This document shows, piece after piece, positions 51,421 to 63,202 of a DNA stretch of 64,000 nucleotides. Origin of the DNA: Sipunculus nudus (taxonomy: Eukaryota; Annelida; Sipuncula; Golfingiida; Sipunculidae). The notes below the pieces were generated by a model. The model saw nothing but the letters and a program-made list of their open reading frames with translations. It had not been told where the DNA came from and ran no database searches. Both the position numbers and the translations under genes were made by a program. Position 1 is the stretch's first letter. Each line of letters begins with the position of its first letter. The stretch covers positions 19,011,079 through 19,075,078 of the forward strand of contig CM049307.1 in assembly GCA_026874595.1 (NCBI GenBank), in the 5' to 3' direction.

Positions 51421-52340
51421 GCGCTCACTGGTAAACCGACTTTAACGAGAAGTACACTCTTGTGGAGTCTTGGTTAAATTCCATTTGGCAAACAAACATT
51501 AAATTCACATTCAGTGAGGCATCTAATAATGATGCACCGGTTTCAGTATTTCAGGTCTCAATTTATGTGGTTTCCATTTACCATTCTTAGCGTTATCTAC
51601 CTTTCTTTATTATATTTTAATTGAATCATGAAGCCGGTAGAATTCAGGAAGTCTTTTTCGATTATGCATTGATTTATTTTTCTGAAAATAAGAGTATGTG
51701 TCGACTTCAGTTTCTTATATGAAAGGAACAAAAAAAAACGAAAGTAATAGGTGCACCATGGTGCGCCGAAAGGTTAGATGTAAAGCAGAATGTATAGAAT
51801 ATAAAAAAAGCAAAAAAAAACTAATTCTCATTTAATCACCTCCGGGAAAATAAGATGAATTGTTTATGACCTCATTTATAAAAAAAAAGGAACAGAAATA
51901 TGCATAGCTCTGTTGTTATGTGAAATCAGCCTCTGAGTATTCGGCTCAACTTCAGAAATTACAATTCTAAACCTGGAATCTATAACATAATTGACGGTGG
52001 AACAACCCAAGCGTAGCCAGGACAGATTTCCTATATTCCTGTTTGGCGCGAAACCAAAAAAGGGTGTAAATTCAGATGGATTGTTTTGCTTTGGCGGAGG
52101 TATGCGTTCTAAGCGGTATTTTTTTTTTTCTTTCGGGGGGGGGGGGGGGGGAGTGTTCCCAGTTATAATCGTCTATCATGCCGTACTAAAGCCAACATGG
52201 GCATGTGTAACGAAGTCAGATGTCGTTATCTATACCAACATTGTTTCAAAAACTTTAACAAGAAGCAGAGCTCTGTCTATTTATAATAGCGATTGCCTTT
52301 ACTACATATTCACAGTTAAAATGTGAAAATTGACATGGCG
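51421..52340. other. Intergenic sequence; poly(G) at 52135-52151
   Basis: No gene is recognised. A T-run followed by a 17-base G run lies at about 52120-52151. Confidence 0.35.
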
Positions 52341-52720
52341 TCAGACTACCTGACTCTGAATACCACCAACTCTACGTATGTCGGCACATGATCTCCTAAG
52401 AGGAACCAATGGAGCGGTTAAGCCTATCAAATAGCTGACCAACCCGTGTGCTTTCTCAAGCGCATTCAACCTCGCATCTAAAACCCTCATCACACTGGAA
52501 GGCGATCTATAGCTCTGCTCTAAAAATTGGGCCAGATCGCCGTAGTGCGCAGTTAGCGTGCCCTGAGGTCTTTTTGAATTTCGTAGAAGCGAGATAGTGT
52601 CTCCTTGGGTTGTCATAACTCATATGGTCGCCAGGGAATGGGGTATCATCGGCCTTCCCGATCCACGGCGCTGGCCCGGCGCACTTAACCACGCTTCTAC
52701 GGATACCTCGACGGCCCTTA
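52341..52720 (-). other. Unidentified possible coding remnant beside the Harbinger transposase
   Basis: The minus strand has a 91-codon frame (52341-52616) with protein-like composition, including TLTAHYGDLAQFLEQS and LDARLNALEKAHGLVSYLIG, which could be helical. An overlapping frame in another phase (52507-52692) lies upstream. The stretch is GC-richer than its surroundings. I do not recognise a family. It may be part of the same transposon (these elements often carry a second gene), of an unrelated element, or a decayed exon. Confidence 0.25.
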
Positions 52721-52742
52721 TGAGCTCTTTACTCGCTTAGCA

Positions 52743-52832
52743 CGGTGCTGCCGCTGCGCATATGACGTCAGAGCTGCGCTCTCTCTGCGCCCAGTGAGAT
52801 CACAGGGCGCTGCTGCGGCGCTCTGACAAAGT
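52743..52832. repeat. GC-rich imperfect inverted repeat
   Basis: GTCAGAGCTGCGC near 52767 is the reverse complement-like partner of GCGCTGCTGCGGCGCTCTGAC ending at 52830. The arms TCAGAGC/GCTCTGA are exact. It lies at the 3' edge of the transposase remnant and might be a transposon terminus or a local hairpin. Confidence 0.45.
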
Positions 52833-53345
52833 TTTATAAATACATCGAGGCCATATGTCTCCACCTCCCTGGTTTTGTGGGGCACTTAATCATTGTAGGT
52901 CTCTGTGATGGCATCTTGGACATCGGGCACAATGATGCTGATGGTGTTGTGGGCCATTCTGTTGTCATACTGAAGGGTGGGGTACTTGTCACCAGTGGCC
53001 AGGTACCTCAGGGTGATGGCTAACTTGAGACTAGGTTCTAATGCTTGACGCTATATGTTATCTTGCTTGCGGAAAGCCGGACCTACCCTCTCCAGCAACT
53101 CGTCAAATAAAGCAGGCGCTATCATCAAGTAGTTGAAAAAGGACAGTTCACCTTTAGTGTGAGCTCTCACATGAACTGTTTGTAGTGGCCAAACTGTAAT
53201 CTTCTTTGAACAGATAGCCATTGACTGACCCACATAGCCTTACGTCTCCTTTTTCGCTCCTTCTGCCTCCTCCTGTCTACTGCCACCTGTTCATGGATCA
53301 GTATGATCTGTTGTCCTTGAATAAAGGCAACATAATCATCATCAT
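52815..53345 (-). pseudogene. PIF/Harbinger transposase, N-terminal half, broken
   Basis: The minus strand encodes a recognisable Harbinger-type transposase start. There is a basic run (RRRQKERKRRR) and WVSQWLSVQRRLQFGHYKQF, then FFNYLMIAPALFDELLERVG. A helix-turn-helix-like block LKLAITLRYLATGD, then YPTLQYDNRMAHNTIS and IIVPDVQDAITETYND follow. In the family this region precedes the DDE nuclease core that cuts and joins DNA. At least three in-frame stops interrupt it (after KQFM, after RKQDNI and after ETYND), and the catalytic core is missing beyond about 52815. It is a dead 5' fragment of an autonomous element. Confidence 0.9.
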
Positions 53346-56300
53346 CATAGCAAGTGCCGTGGTTGGGTTAGAAAAAGAGCATCTCTTTTGAATCCATGTT
53401 AAAGTAATTAAGAAAACTGAGTGAACAGTAGGTGAGAGATTAATAAATCTCCTAACTGTCATTTCGCAATGTCATTAAGCAAATAATGCCACCAATTGCA
53501 TATTTATTCTGCATAATAATACTATTTTCTGCGCAATCTTCTTATTCAGTATTAATGACAAATCACAGTCATTCACCAGATGTCTCAGTGTTAAAATAAC
53601 GGGTAATTGAGCTGCCAGCATGATTAACTTGATGAAATTTGATTAACAAATTATGGATCATTATCATCGAGGCTGTCATCAGGGCCTCTGGTCTACCTTA
53701 TGATAAGTGAAGAATTAGGCTGTGCTTACAGGTGTTTGAATGTCCTTTAATCTAACTTTAATTAAGCATTTGTGCAGGCCGTAGATAGATGGAACACTGT
53801 GTGATTTGAACAAGATACCATATACGCGATACGCGATCGTGTTATCTGTGTGATCGTGACGCCTGTATTTATAAAAACCTGAACCGGTGGAAGTAATTCC
53901 CAAAGTGATTTCAGCAGTCAGACTCGCACACATTTCTAAGTTTTCCCATTTACACCACCGAAAGTTTTCATCGAATATCTTGAATTGAAATTTAGTCATA
54001 GGATATTAATTTGTATCTTCCTCTTATGGTTATTGATATTATGTGATTAAATATAATTTAGCTGAAATTATTCTAAGTTTCTTTGGGTCGAGATCTGAGT
54101 TTAACAGATTCATGTGGTCTTCAATTTTCAGGTATCTAAAAAAGGTGAAGTCGCCAGAGTTAAATTTCTCGCCTTGCAAATAAACCAATTCCAGATGCGA
54201 TATTTTAATTAGGAACATTGTATGTTCAGCTGAAATGAGGTATAAGAACGTGACGGATAATTGAATTATTCAGTGTGGCAGGTCTGATAACCTCATGTTT
54301 TCTGTAAAGGATTCTTTGAAGTATTAACACTTGGCCCATAAATTTTCGTGAGCAATTACCAGTCGGACCAGCCTTAAAAATTTACCAGTATAAAGAATCT
54401 CACCGGTATACTCCTGTATAGTACACGCCAGAGCTACCCACTTTCGGTAATACCATACAAATACATAAGTGCAAGATTATAAAAAAATTATATCCGTTAA
54501 TGTAACATAAATACGACGTTTTAGTTATTTTCGAAGCTTGCATAAAAATCAAATGATATCAAAATGAATAAAAATATATATTTTTATAATATATATTTTT
54601 TTAATTTATCCTAAAAATTCTAACATTCATAATGAGTAACCTTTGTAACCTTCGTTCTTAAGGTGAAGACCGCGGTTTTTTTACTGTTGCCAATAGGTCA
54701 AAAGGTTTGCAAACAAAATATTTTGTCCCTGTGAAAACAATGTCACTGAAACATTATTGCCTGAAAAGATAATAATTCGTGTGTGTGACTGACAGTAAAG
54801 ATGGTAGGTGGTTATAAAAAACAAGTTCAGCTATGATTATTGTTGCTCCATGGTTTCTTGGGAAGCCTAAAGATCTAACATCAGCTGATAATATATGTTA
54901 ACTGAATGTGAGTTCAAAAGATACCGCAGTGTAAGGTCTCCAAACTATCATTTGGATGGTCTATTTTCTCCCTTGAAATACTTGATACTTCTTATTGAAT
55001 CAAACTTTTATATTTTTTATACATTATTACATACCTATGTCACCGTTGGCCACTTGTTAAACAATATTTGAGGGTTTTTTCTGCCAGGACATAAATGTAA
55101 TGCGATTCTTTTAAATATACGATCGAAGGATATGTTTTACATACTGTTTCCATTGGAAACATATTTTACATGAGACAATAATCATCTTGTGAAGAATAGT
55201 TTGGAAGGACTGTAATGACACTGATGATATGCATTAGATGAATTCTGGAAATAGTTCTAAGCCAGTTTATGAAAGAATCATTTATCTGCGAAAAAAAAAA
55301 CATTATATGCTATATGTATACATCATATTGTTGTATGACCATCCATTTTTGGGACGTGTTTTGGTTTAACATTGAAACGTGATACATTTGGTACCCAGAA
55401 TTTAATGCCAATATGTAATTTTTATACTTATAACACAAATAAGATTTTGATTCACGCGTTCCGTCTACAAAATAAAATATTCAAAACGGTATCTTACAGA
55501 TATACCATGAAGGTATATATAAAATTTTTAAATGAAAATATTAAACAGATAGATCCTAGATAAATTTGTATAAAATTTCTTTAGCAGGTTACCACTAGAA
55601 AATTCAGGAATGACAAACTTTCTTTACCCTTGGGTAAATTTATTATTCCTATTTATATAAAAAAATACCTAGGGACGGTTATTCTTGTTATGAGCTTAAA
55701 ATAATTAATTTCCTCAATTGTTAGGCAAAAAGGATAAAATGTACGATTGCAGGTGATAAATATGTTTCTCAAACAGATCCTTTTCACCTGCATGTGTTAA
55801 AGTAATGGTGTGAGTTTGATTTGCTGGTCCTTATGATAATATACCCCGGGGCACTGTTAGTCCTAAATAATTTCTTGGCGGACAGGTTCATTTCAGGTCT
55901 AACAAGTATGAAATTGGATGGTAGATTCGAGGCGGGATATCTGATTTCCGCATCCGGCTACGTCTTTTAGATGCCACGGTAACATGCCTGCAGTCTTCAT
56001 CAGGTTTTAGACAAGTCTGTAGCCCTGGGCGCTATGTACAGCCACATCAAAGACCAACCCATTGTACAAAATCTTGGCCATGAAACAGTGCCAGATGTAC
56101 AAAACAAATATCCTCTTTGATTTATCGGATACTGATGTGCTTTTATATTCGTCTTTGCGGTTAGGAATGTTTTTTAGTTGCGGCGATGATTTTATATCTA
56201 TAATATATATTTATATCTATATATATAATGATTACACAACATGCATGTTCAAAAAGGTTTAGAAATATTACGTAAAAAGTTATGTGCCGCCTTCTCAATT

Positions 56301-58440
56301 CGATTGAGTTTTATGTAAATCGTCCATAAAACTCCATTACCAACTATTACTTGTCTGAAACTTAAGAAAGGCTATGGCCGGGAACCCATCTAGTCTCAAA
56401 GTGCCCTAAAATTCTGATAATCTTGTACCTCGTGCATATTAAAGGAGTAAAAATATAACTTTCTCCATAATCAATGTTCAGTGTTTTGCATGTGTAATTG
56501 CAATAACCCGTGACCTATCCTGTGCTCCGTGTATTAAACAAAAGTTATGGACAATCGCTACATGTAGTGAATGTAAATTTACCCTCCGTGCCAAAAAAGG
56601 CTGACATTTTACGACGTTTCCACGCTGTGTCTGACCAAATGTGAATTTATATGTAGCTGATTACGACGTACGCAAGGAATACAACGACACGCTTGTCATT
56701 GTTAAGTCTATATATGTTGACAAAACACGGAGATACGCTGAAAAAAAGAAGTACAGTGAGTACTTCCTCCAAAACTGATGCGACACTCAGGGTCTCTTGA
56801 GGCAGCAGCCAAATAGTAAGATAAAGGATGTTCACCGCGATATCGATGAAGAAGTTAGAAAAAAGAACGTTTTCATGATATGATTACAATGTAAAAAACA
56901 TGTTTCTGTTAGATAAACAGAACGAGAGAAACAGTCGTGTCGGGAAGCAGTCCATTTATTGTTTAAGGAATTGAACGTCTTAGCTATTCAAACTCAAATT
57001 TTACCTCGTCAGACTGGATAATGGCAAAAGAACTCTTTTAACCTCGGTCTCTCTTGGTTATGATTAACATGTCTTTAATATGTCATTTGAAATTCGGAGA
57101 ATTTATGGATAACATCAACCTATGTTTTTCTGTGCCACTATTCGTTACTTAGAAAATATATTGAAAGGAATCAAGAAGTTGGACTGTGTAACAACTACAA
57201 TGATTGAAATGAGAACATTCACTGAGAGAAAAATCTATATTATATTTGACGATGGTCACACAGGAGATTTGTCATGGAACTCCTCTGGGGTCAGCCCCCG
57301 GATATGCACGCGTTTGTTCTAAAACTAAAACTGTCGGGAATTATGCAAACGTGTCCTGAGGGGGATCATTTTCGTAAGTTATTCATAAATCCAGAGATAT
57401 TTCACATAATTTTTCTAAGCGGCTATCGCAGCGCCATCTGTGGCAAAAAGCACCCCGTGTTACTCTGAATCAAAGCCTGAAATCTTCCACGGGGTTCCTA
57501 CAGCATCAACAAACACAACTTAATTTTATATATTAAATGGGTGGTAAGTAGGGTTTTTAAATAAAATTATCTATTGCCTTATCTCTCGCTAATTAATTCA
57601 AAAATCATCATTATGCTATTTCCTTGCCCTGTGGAACAACATGTTCAATTTAACGGACGCGTTTTTGTTTTATCTGATTATATTAAAATCGTTTAGCCAG
57701 TCTTCATTTTATTGCCATTTGTCGTGTTTGGTCTTCAATTGAAAAATAATGAACGGACAAGAAATGCTAGTACAGGTAATATTATTAGCGGTGAGTAAAC
57801 ATACTGTTGTGGGAGTGAAAAAACATTGGCTATGAGAAACAAACAGTTAAAAAAATAACATTCTTTGCGAGATACATACAGTGACAAAAGTAAGAAATAT
57901 TCTCTGTCAGAAGACGATACAAAAAAAGAGACTAAAATACATTAAAATAATGATCAGTCACTCTGAGAAATGTGAAGTAGTAGTGCGGGAATATTAGCTT
58001 TGACGGAATTGAAGGATATTTTCACAGTGTAGAAATGTAGGCGCATCACGATGTAATAATTTGAAATAATTTCTGTTCGGAAAATAACTGAATTTTGTTA
58101 CATATTGCAGGTTCTTCTGGCGTAATACCACAGTCACGCCTCGTGTTTCATCAGATCAGACGTTTTGAATAAAGAAAAGACAAAGAAAAGCAGCTTTGTA
58201 AGGGACACTTAATTGACATGAGAATAGTCAACTTGGTCCTTGCCGCGGCAGACTTTAAAAATAAAACCATACCCTACAACTCTTTACATTTCCGTGTCTA
58301 CCGAATATTAACTGGTTTGCATGGGTTGGTATGCTTCGTGCAAGGGTTATAACAGACAAAGCACACGGGTTAATTTTTATTAGTAAATATTCCTATCTCA
58401 GGAAAACTTCCCCCAAAAATAACTTGGAAAGTTAAGCTAA
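53346..58440. other. AT-rich intergenic sequence without recognised genes
   Basis: No gene, RNA or transposon end is recognised. Small TATA-type tracts occur near 54570-54600 and 56195-56230. A (CAT)n run closes the preceding transposase remnant at about 53334-53347. Confidence 0.35.
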
Positions 58441-58687
58441 GATTCCTCATGCACGGAATGCGGCATGAGAAATTTCATATGTACCGGCACGGCAGCATGC
58501 ATGTTTCCTGTGTTGCTCCTGGATACCATACGGAACCTTAAAAAAATCCCTACATTTATAGCGGTTCGGTTTGCTGTATGCCGGATCCCGCATATAAGGA
58601 AACTCACCTTGTTAATTAATTAAATAGCTTTTTTGTTCGAATCCTGCATTCCGCATGCCACATTCGGCATTCCGTACATAAGGAATA
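58441..58687. mobile_element. Short inverted-repeat element, about 247 bp (element D)
   Basis: The left end TTCCTCATGCACGGAATGC and the reverse complement of the right end (TTCCTTATGTACGGAATGC) form a terminal inverted repeat of about 20 bases with two mismatches. The interior repeats CATTCCGCATGCC, CATTCGGCATTCCG and ATGCCGGATCCCGCAT words on both strands. This is the size of a MITE with no coding capacity. No clear target duplication is visible. Confidence 0.65.
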
Positions 58688-60130
58688 TGATATATCATAT
58701 AAAACCGACACATGGGAAATTTGAGTCATCTCGATCTGATCAAATCGCTTTCTTACATACGAATAGAGAACAATAGATCTGTCAAACTTACAGAGGTAAA
58801 CGGTTATTTCTTTGAAAAAGATAAATCAAGTTATTCTGAAAATGTTATGTACAATTGTACTTCGGGCATATATTTATTACACCGATGGAATATACAGTAA
58901 AGGTTAAGGAGAAGAATATTTAAGAAGATAGTTAGGTAAAGATTACCTAACATATGAAGCTGTCACAAAACGCTTCAGATCTAAGAAATAATTAATCCCT
59001 TCGCCCAACCTCTTTGAGCCCTAGGTGCTCAACTAGCAAAATAATGCACGGATGTGGTGTGGGTGCGCGTTGTACGCAAGTAACTGTTGTTTACACACAC
59101 AGCAGCATCTTGGGATCAGCTGCGTCATTGCTCATACAACGCACTTGATATAGCACTTGAAAATGATGACGTATTATACCCAAATCACTTATCATGTTGC
59201 CACACCAGGTTATGGAACTAAGTCATGACTTGTATATCAGATATTTTGGATACAAGGTTTATTAGAGGATATGAACTAAATAAGATGACAAAACACGCAC
59301 CTGATGGATGCAGCTGATTTTTTATGCAACTAGAAAATGCTTCTTAACGAAGAAAATCATGAGTGTTGTGAAAATCAGAGCATTCAGGGAATTAAGAGCA
59401 TTGTGCCTGCTAGTTCGATATAATGAACGAACCGGTCGTGTACTTTACATTAGATTAAGATTAAATTAACCAGAGGATATAGGTAAGATTGGACAAAGAG
59501 TAACCATTCAAAGACCTGACAGATTTATTTTTCAAATTAAGTTTTTGTATCAACTTGATCGTGATGGAAAACGCCAAACAAAGAGCCTTCATGACAGAAT
59601 GAAATTACTAGTTTCAATAGGTCATGGTGTACGGAAAGAATACAAGATTATACCTCCTGATTGACTGGATTTACATGACTCAACTTAACATACAACTAGC
59701 ATAAAATTATGAAGCGGTCTTTCTCTTTTCGTAACATATGTCTAGAATAAAATAATGTACCAGGCTCTCTACAATACATAATTAGACAACACTGGACACT
59801 GCACACACACACCCCCCCCCCCCCAACCACTGGATTTTGTGTGTGCGTGTGTGTGTATAGGACACCTTTCAAATAATATTCAGCTTTGATTCAATTCCCT
59901 CGATATTCAACTCGATTTCAGCACCCAATGAAAAATGTTGGATTTTGTTACAAAAATGGGCACAAGCAGAAAAAAGATGAGGGGTTGAAGGTTGTTTAAT
60001 GGTCAAGGTTTAGGACCAAGCTGAAGGTTCTATCCTGGACGGGGTCCTCAAGAGCAATATAATGGAAACTAAATAAAACCACAATGCTTCGCTCTTACCC
60101 TCAAGTTACGAATTCCGGTTAATCTTAAAT
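58688..60130. other. Intergenic sequence; (AC)n/C-run/(GT)n at 59796-59860
   Basis: No gene is recognised. ACACAC followed by a C-run and, after a short spacer, GTGTGT could fold back on itself. Confidence 0.35.
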
Positions 60131-60575
60131 CTAGATGGCTTCATTGATAAAAATTACACTTATAATCCGGACATTTTCTTCCTTATTGATAACAAGTACT
60201 CTTATCATCTGGACATTTTCTTTGTCATTGATAACAAGTACTCTTATCATCTGGACATTTTCTTCCTTATTGATAACAAGTACTCTTATCATCGGGACAT
60301 TTTCTTTGTCATTGATAACAGGTACTCTTGTCATCAGGACATTTTCTTTGTCATTGATAACAAGTACTCTTATCATCTGGACATTTCCTCCCTTATTGAA
60401 AAAAGTACACTTATCATCAGGACATTTTCCTCCTTATTGATAACAAGTACTCTTGTCATCTGGACATTTTCTTTGTCATTGATAAAAGTACTCTTATCAT
60501 CTGGACATTATCTTCCTTATTGAAAACAAGTACTCTTATCATCCGGACATTTTCTTCCTTATTGATAAAAAGTTC
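60131..60575 (+). repeat. Minisatellite, 42-bp unit, left part
   Basis: The unit contains TTATTGATAACAAGTACTCT then TATCATCTGGACATTTTC, with starts 42 bp apart (for example 60188 and 60230). Two alternating variants exist (TCTTCCTTATTG and TCTTTGTCATTG). Because 42 is divisible by 3, both strands show open frames with a 14-residue repeat; I do not regard these as genes. The array is split by the LTR element at 60576-61957. Confidence 0.95.
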
Positions 60576-61957
60576 TGTTACAGGTGTATGTTTTATTGTG
60601 TTACACGGGCGTAACTCGTGTTGTAGCGGCCTCGCCTGGCCGGTTATTGCATTCTCAGTTTAATCCATACTGGATACACTTGTCATGCTAGTTTGGGGCT
60701 TTCTCGCCTGGCCGAGTCGGGCAGGCTGACGTGTGAACCAAGATATGTAGAGACACGGCATTCGTTTATCTAGAGGGTTCCTGTAACGCGTGTGTACTGT
60801 ATATTATGTTAGATTCTTTAGATTGTTCGAGAAATAGAAAGTTCTCGGCTGGAGATGAGGAGTTATATAAAGAGGCTGTGTTTTACAACCGGGAGTTATG
60901 CCGTTTGGCATGAAGAACTCCCATGCCACGTTCCAGCGCCTCATATATTAATGACCTGATCGTGTACAGCGACAACTGGAAGAAACATCTGCAAATTCTT
61001 CCCGACCTCTTCGAAAGACTAAGTGAAGCACGTCTTACCGTCACCATAGTAAAATCTGAGTTTTGTCATGCACAAGTAATATTTTTGGGTCATATTGCAG
61101 GGTCAGGTGAAATCTATTGATGCTAAAATAAGTGCTATTTCTGCATCTCCTAGACCAGAGAACAAAAAGCAAATAATGCGTTTTCTTGGTATAGTTGGAT
61201 ACTACAGGAAGATTTGTCCAATTTTTTCTGCTGCAGCTGAACCTTTGACTAACTTGTTAAAGAAGAAACAAACGTTTTGTATGGAATGTTCAGTGTGAAA
61301 ATGTATTTCAGAATTTGAAAGCAATTCTGCTAAGTTCACCAGTTTTGGTAGCTCCAGACTTTTCTGTACCTTTTAAGTAAGCTGTTGATGCTAGTGATAC
61401 TGCTGCTGGTGCTGTGTTGTTACAAGAAGCAAATGATAGCATAGATCATCCAACTTGTTATTTCTCAAGAAAGTTTAATGCAAACCAGAAAAACTACTCC
61501 ACTATTGAAAAAAGAATGTTTGGCTTTGATTTTGGCATTGCAACATTTTGAAGTTTAGGTTACTTCATCAGTAAAGCCGATCATTGTATTCAGTGATCAC
61601 AGTCCCTTCACGTTCATGAACAAGTTGAAGTGTAAAAATCAAAGATTGCTGAGATGGAGTTTGTTTTTACAGGAAATCAGACTCGAAATCAGACACATTA
61701 AAGGAAAGACAATGTACTTGCTGATTGCTTATCGAGATGTTTATGAAATGTTGTAAACGAGATGTGTATTTAATGTTGTAAATAAGATGTTCTTGAATAA
61801 ATTATAGTTATTTGTTAACAAAAACACACTGACTTCTTTATTCATTCCCCTAGACATGTCACGCTGCCTAGTGTCACAGAATCTGAATTTTTTTTTTATC
61901 TCCTTGACATTATGTTCATCACGCATACGTGATCTGTTGATATTTGGTTCCATAACA
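60576..61957 (+). mobile_element. Chimeric LTR element: LTR 5' part, pol fragment, LTR 3' part
   Basis: The left end TGTTACAGGTGTATG to about 60885 matches the U3/promoter half of the family LTR, including TATATAAA at 60864-60871. At GGCTGTGTTTTAC it switches to Ty3/gypsy-type pol, and from about 61794 (AATAAA at 61796-61801) it returns to LTR R/U5 sequence ending GGTTCCATAACA. The flanks are GTTC and GTAC, a near-perfect 4-bp target duplication. GTAC is also what the interrupted 42-bp repeat carries at that place. The LTR halves together would make one LTR, so this is one LTR with a pol insert rather than a normal two-LTR provirus. Confidence 0.85.
60886..61743 (+). pseudogene. Ty3/gypsy-type pol fragment (RT palm to RNase H), broken
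   Basis: The segment begins in the RT palm (VMPFGMKNS, followed by an ATFQRL frame). A deletion of about ten codons with a frame change follows. The catalytic box reads YIND instead of YxDD, so one aspartate is lost. Next come KSEFCHAQVIFLGH, IDAKISAI, MRFLGIVGYYRK and AEPLTNLL, then RNase H motifs AVDASD, ENDSIDH-type loop, YSTIEK and VFSDHSP, and the end near IRHIKGK and ADCLSR. There are several frameshifts and in-frame stops (about 61120, 61297, 61375 and 61557). Gag, protease, the RT fingers and the integrase are absent. It is the only internal sequence retained by this LTR family in the window. Confidence 0.9.
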
Positions 61958-62205
61958 GTACACTTATGATCCGGACATTTACTTCCTTATTGATAACAAG
62001 TACTCTTATTATCTGGACAATTTCATTTGTCATTGATAACAGGTACTCTTATCATTTGAACATTTTCTTCCTAATTGATAACAGGTACTCTTATCATCTG
62101 AACATTTTCTTCCTTATTGATAACAAGTACTTTTGTCATCTGGACATTTTCTTCCTCATTGATAATAGGTTCTCTTATCATCTAGACATTTTCTTCCATC
62201 TTCTT
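61958..62205 (+). repeat. Minisatellite, 42-bp unit, right part
   Basis: It continues the same unit (GTACACTTATGATCCGGACA, then TTATTGATAACAAGTACTCT) directly after the LTR element. This shows that the element inserted into a pre-existing array. It fades at about 62205. Confidence 0.95.
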
Positions 62206-62306
62206 CCTTCACTCATATTTTGCCATATTCAAAAGTCTGTAAACTAAATACATACACAAAATTAGCCAACGCTCACATCTGGATATTAATAACCTCAAAG
62301 ATGTAA

Positions 62307-63202
62307 TTTTACAGATATCTGTTTTATTGTGAGCTGTTGATATGTTTCTTTGATTGTGCGCTGTTGACATTCTGATTCGTGTTTGGCTCAAGCCCTGGGC
62401 GTTGCTATTCTACGGCGTTCCTTGTTCTTGCTGGCCGGGTTCGGCCCACGTGTAAACACAGCGGTCATGCTAGTCTGGGGCTTTCTCGCCTGTCCGAGCC
62501 GGGCCGACCGACGTGTGAACCCTGATATGTAGAAACACAGCATTCGTTGCTCTAGATGTCTCCTGTAACGTGTGTATTATTGGGTTCTTTGGATTGATCG
62601 AGAAATGGAAAGTTCTAAAAGTTACAAATAAGGGGCTGTGTTTTAGAGCCGAGAGGGAGGAGAGATATATTCCAGCGGACACAGAAGAGAGTAAGTCAGT
62701 TTGTGGACCTTTTCCTATAATTCCGGCAGTTATAGTTTTTCTTCCTATATGTAACGGATTTTATTAAGTCTTCAGTTTGCCTTTGGGATCACTAACATAA
62801 CTTCACTTTTGGATTACAACGAATTGAGTTTGTGAATGAACTGGACTTTTATTTTCTGAGAAGATTTATGTGAACTGTTCATCTGGGTTGTACGTTATAA
62901 AGGACTTGTTGTCACTGTGACAGTGGTGGTATCCATGTATTGTACACTATAATATATACTTGTATTGATTTACTGTTGTACTGTTGTTTTACTGTGTAAT
63001 TGTATTGATTAAGTGTATTGTAATGTAAGGGTTGTTTTAAGAATAAATTAAAATTATTTGTTAACAAAAACCACTGACTTCTTTATTCATTCCCCTAGAC
63101 ATTTCACGCTGCCTAGTGTTACAGAATCTGATTTTTTTATCACCATTACGAAATATATGTTCGTCACGACTACGTGATCTGTTGTTATTAGTTTCCGTAA
63201 CA
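62307..63202 (+). mobile_element. Solo LTR, plus strand, 896 bp, with 4-bp TSD
   Basis: It begins TTTTACAGATATCTG (TGTTACAG in other copies) and ends GTTTCCGTAACA, flanked on both sides by GTAA (62303-62306 and 63203-63206). A weak TATA region lies near 62622-62632, followed by GGGGCTGTGTTTTAGAGCC. AATAAA lies at 63042-63047 and the conserved U5 block ACTGACTTCTTTATTCATTC follows. It is only 349 bp from the chimeric LTR element and in the same orientation, but has its own target duplication, so it is an independent insertion and not the partner LTR. Confidence 0.9.

Noticed and set aside
55985-56010. Second hammerhead-like CTGATGA (minus strand, in CTTCATCAGG)
   Set aside because: No GAAAC partner at a suitable distance and no flanking stems.
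60131-60440. Open frames on both strands with a 14-residue repeat
   Set aside because: A 42-bp unit is divisible by 3, so any stop-free frame stays open. Frames on both strands at once argue for a non-coding minisatellite.
60576-63202. A single provirus with LTRs at 60.6 kb and 62.3-63.2 kb
   Set aside because: Each has its own complete LTR end and its own target duplication (GTTC/GTAC and GTAA), and part of the 42-bp minisatellite lies between them, so they are separate insertions.
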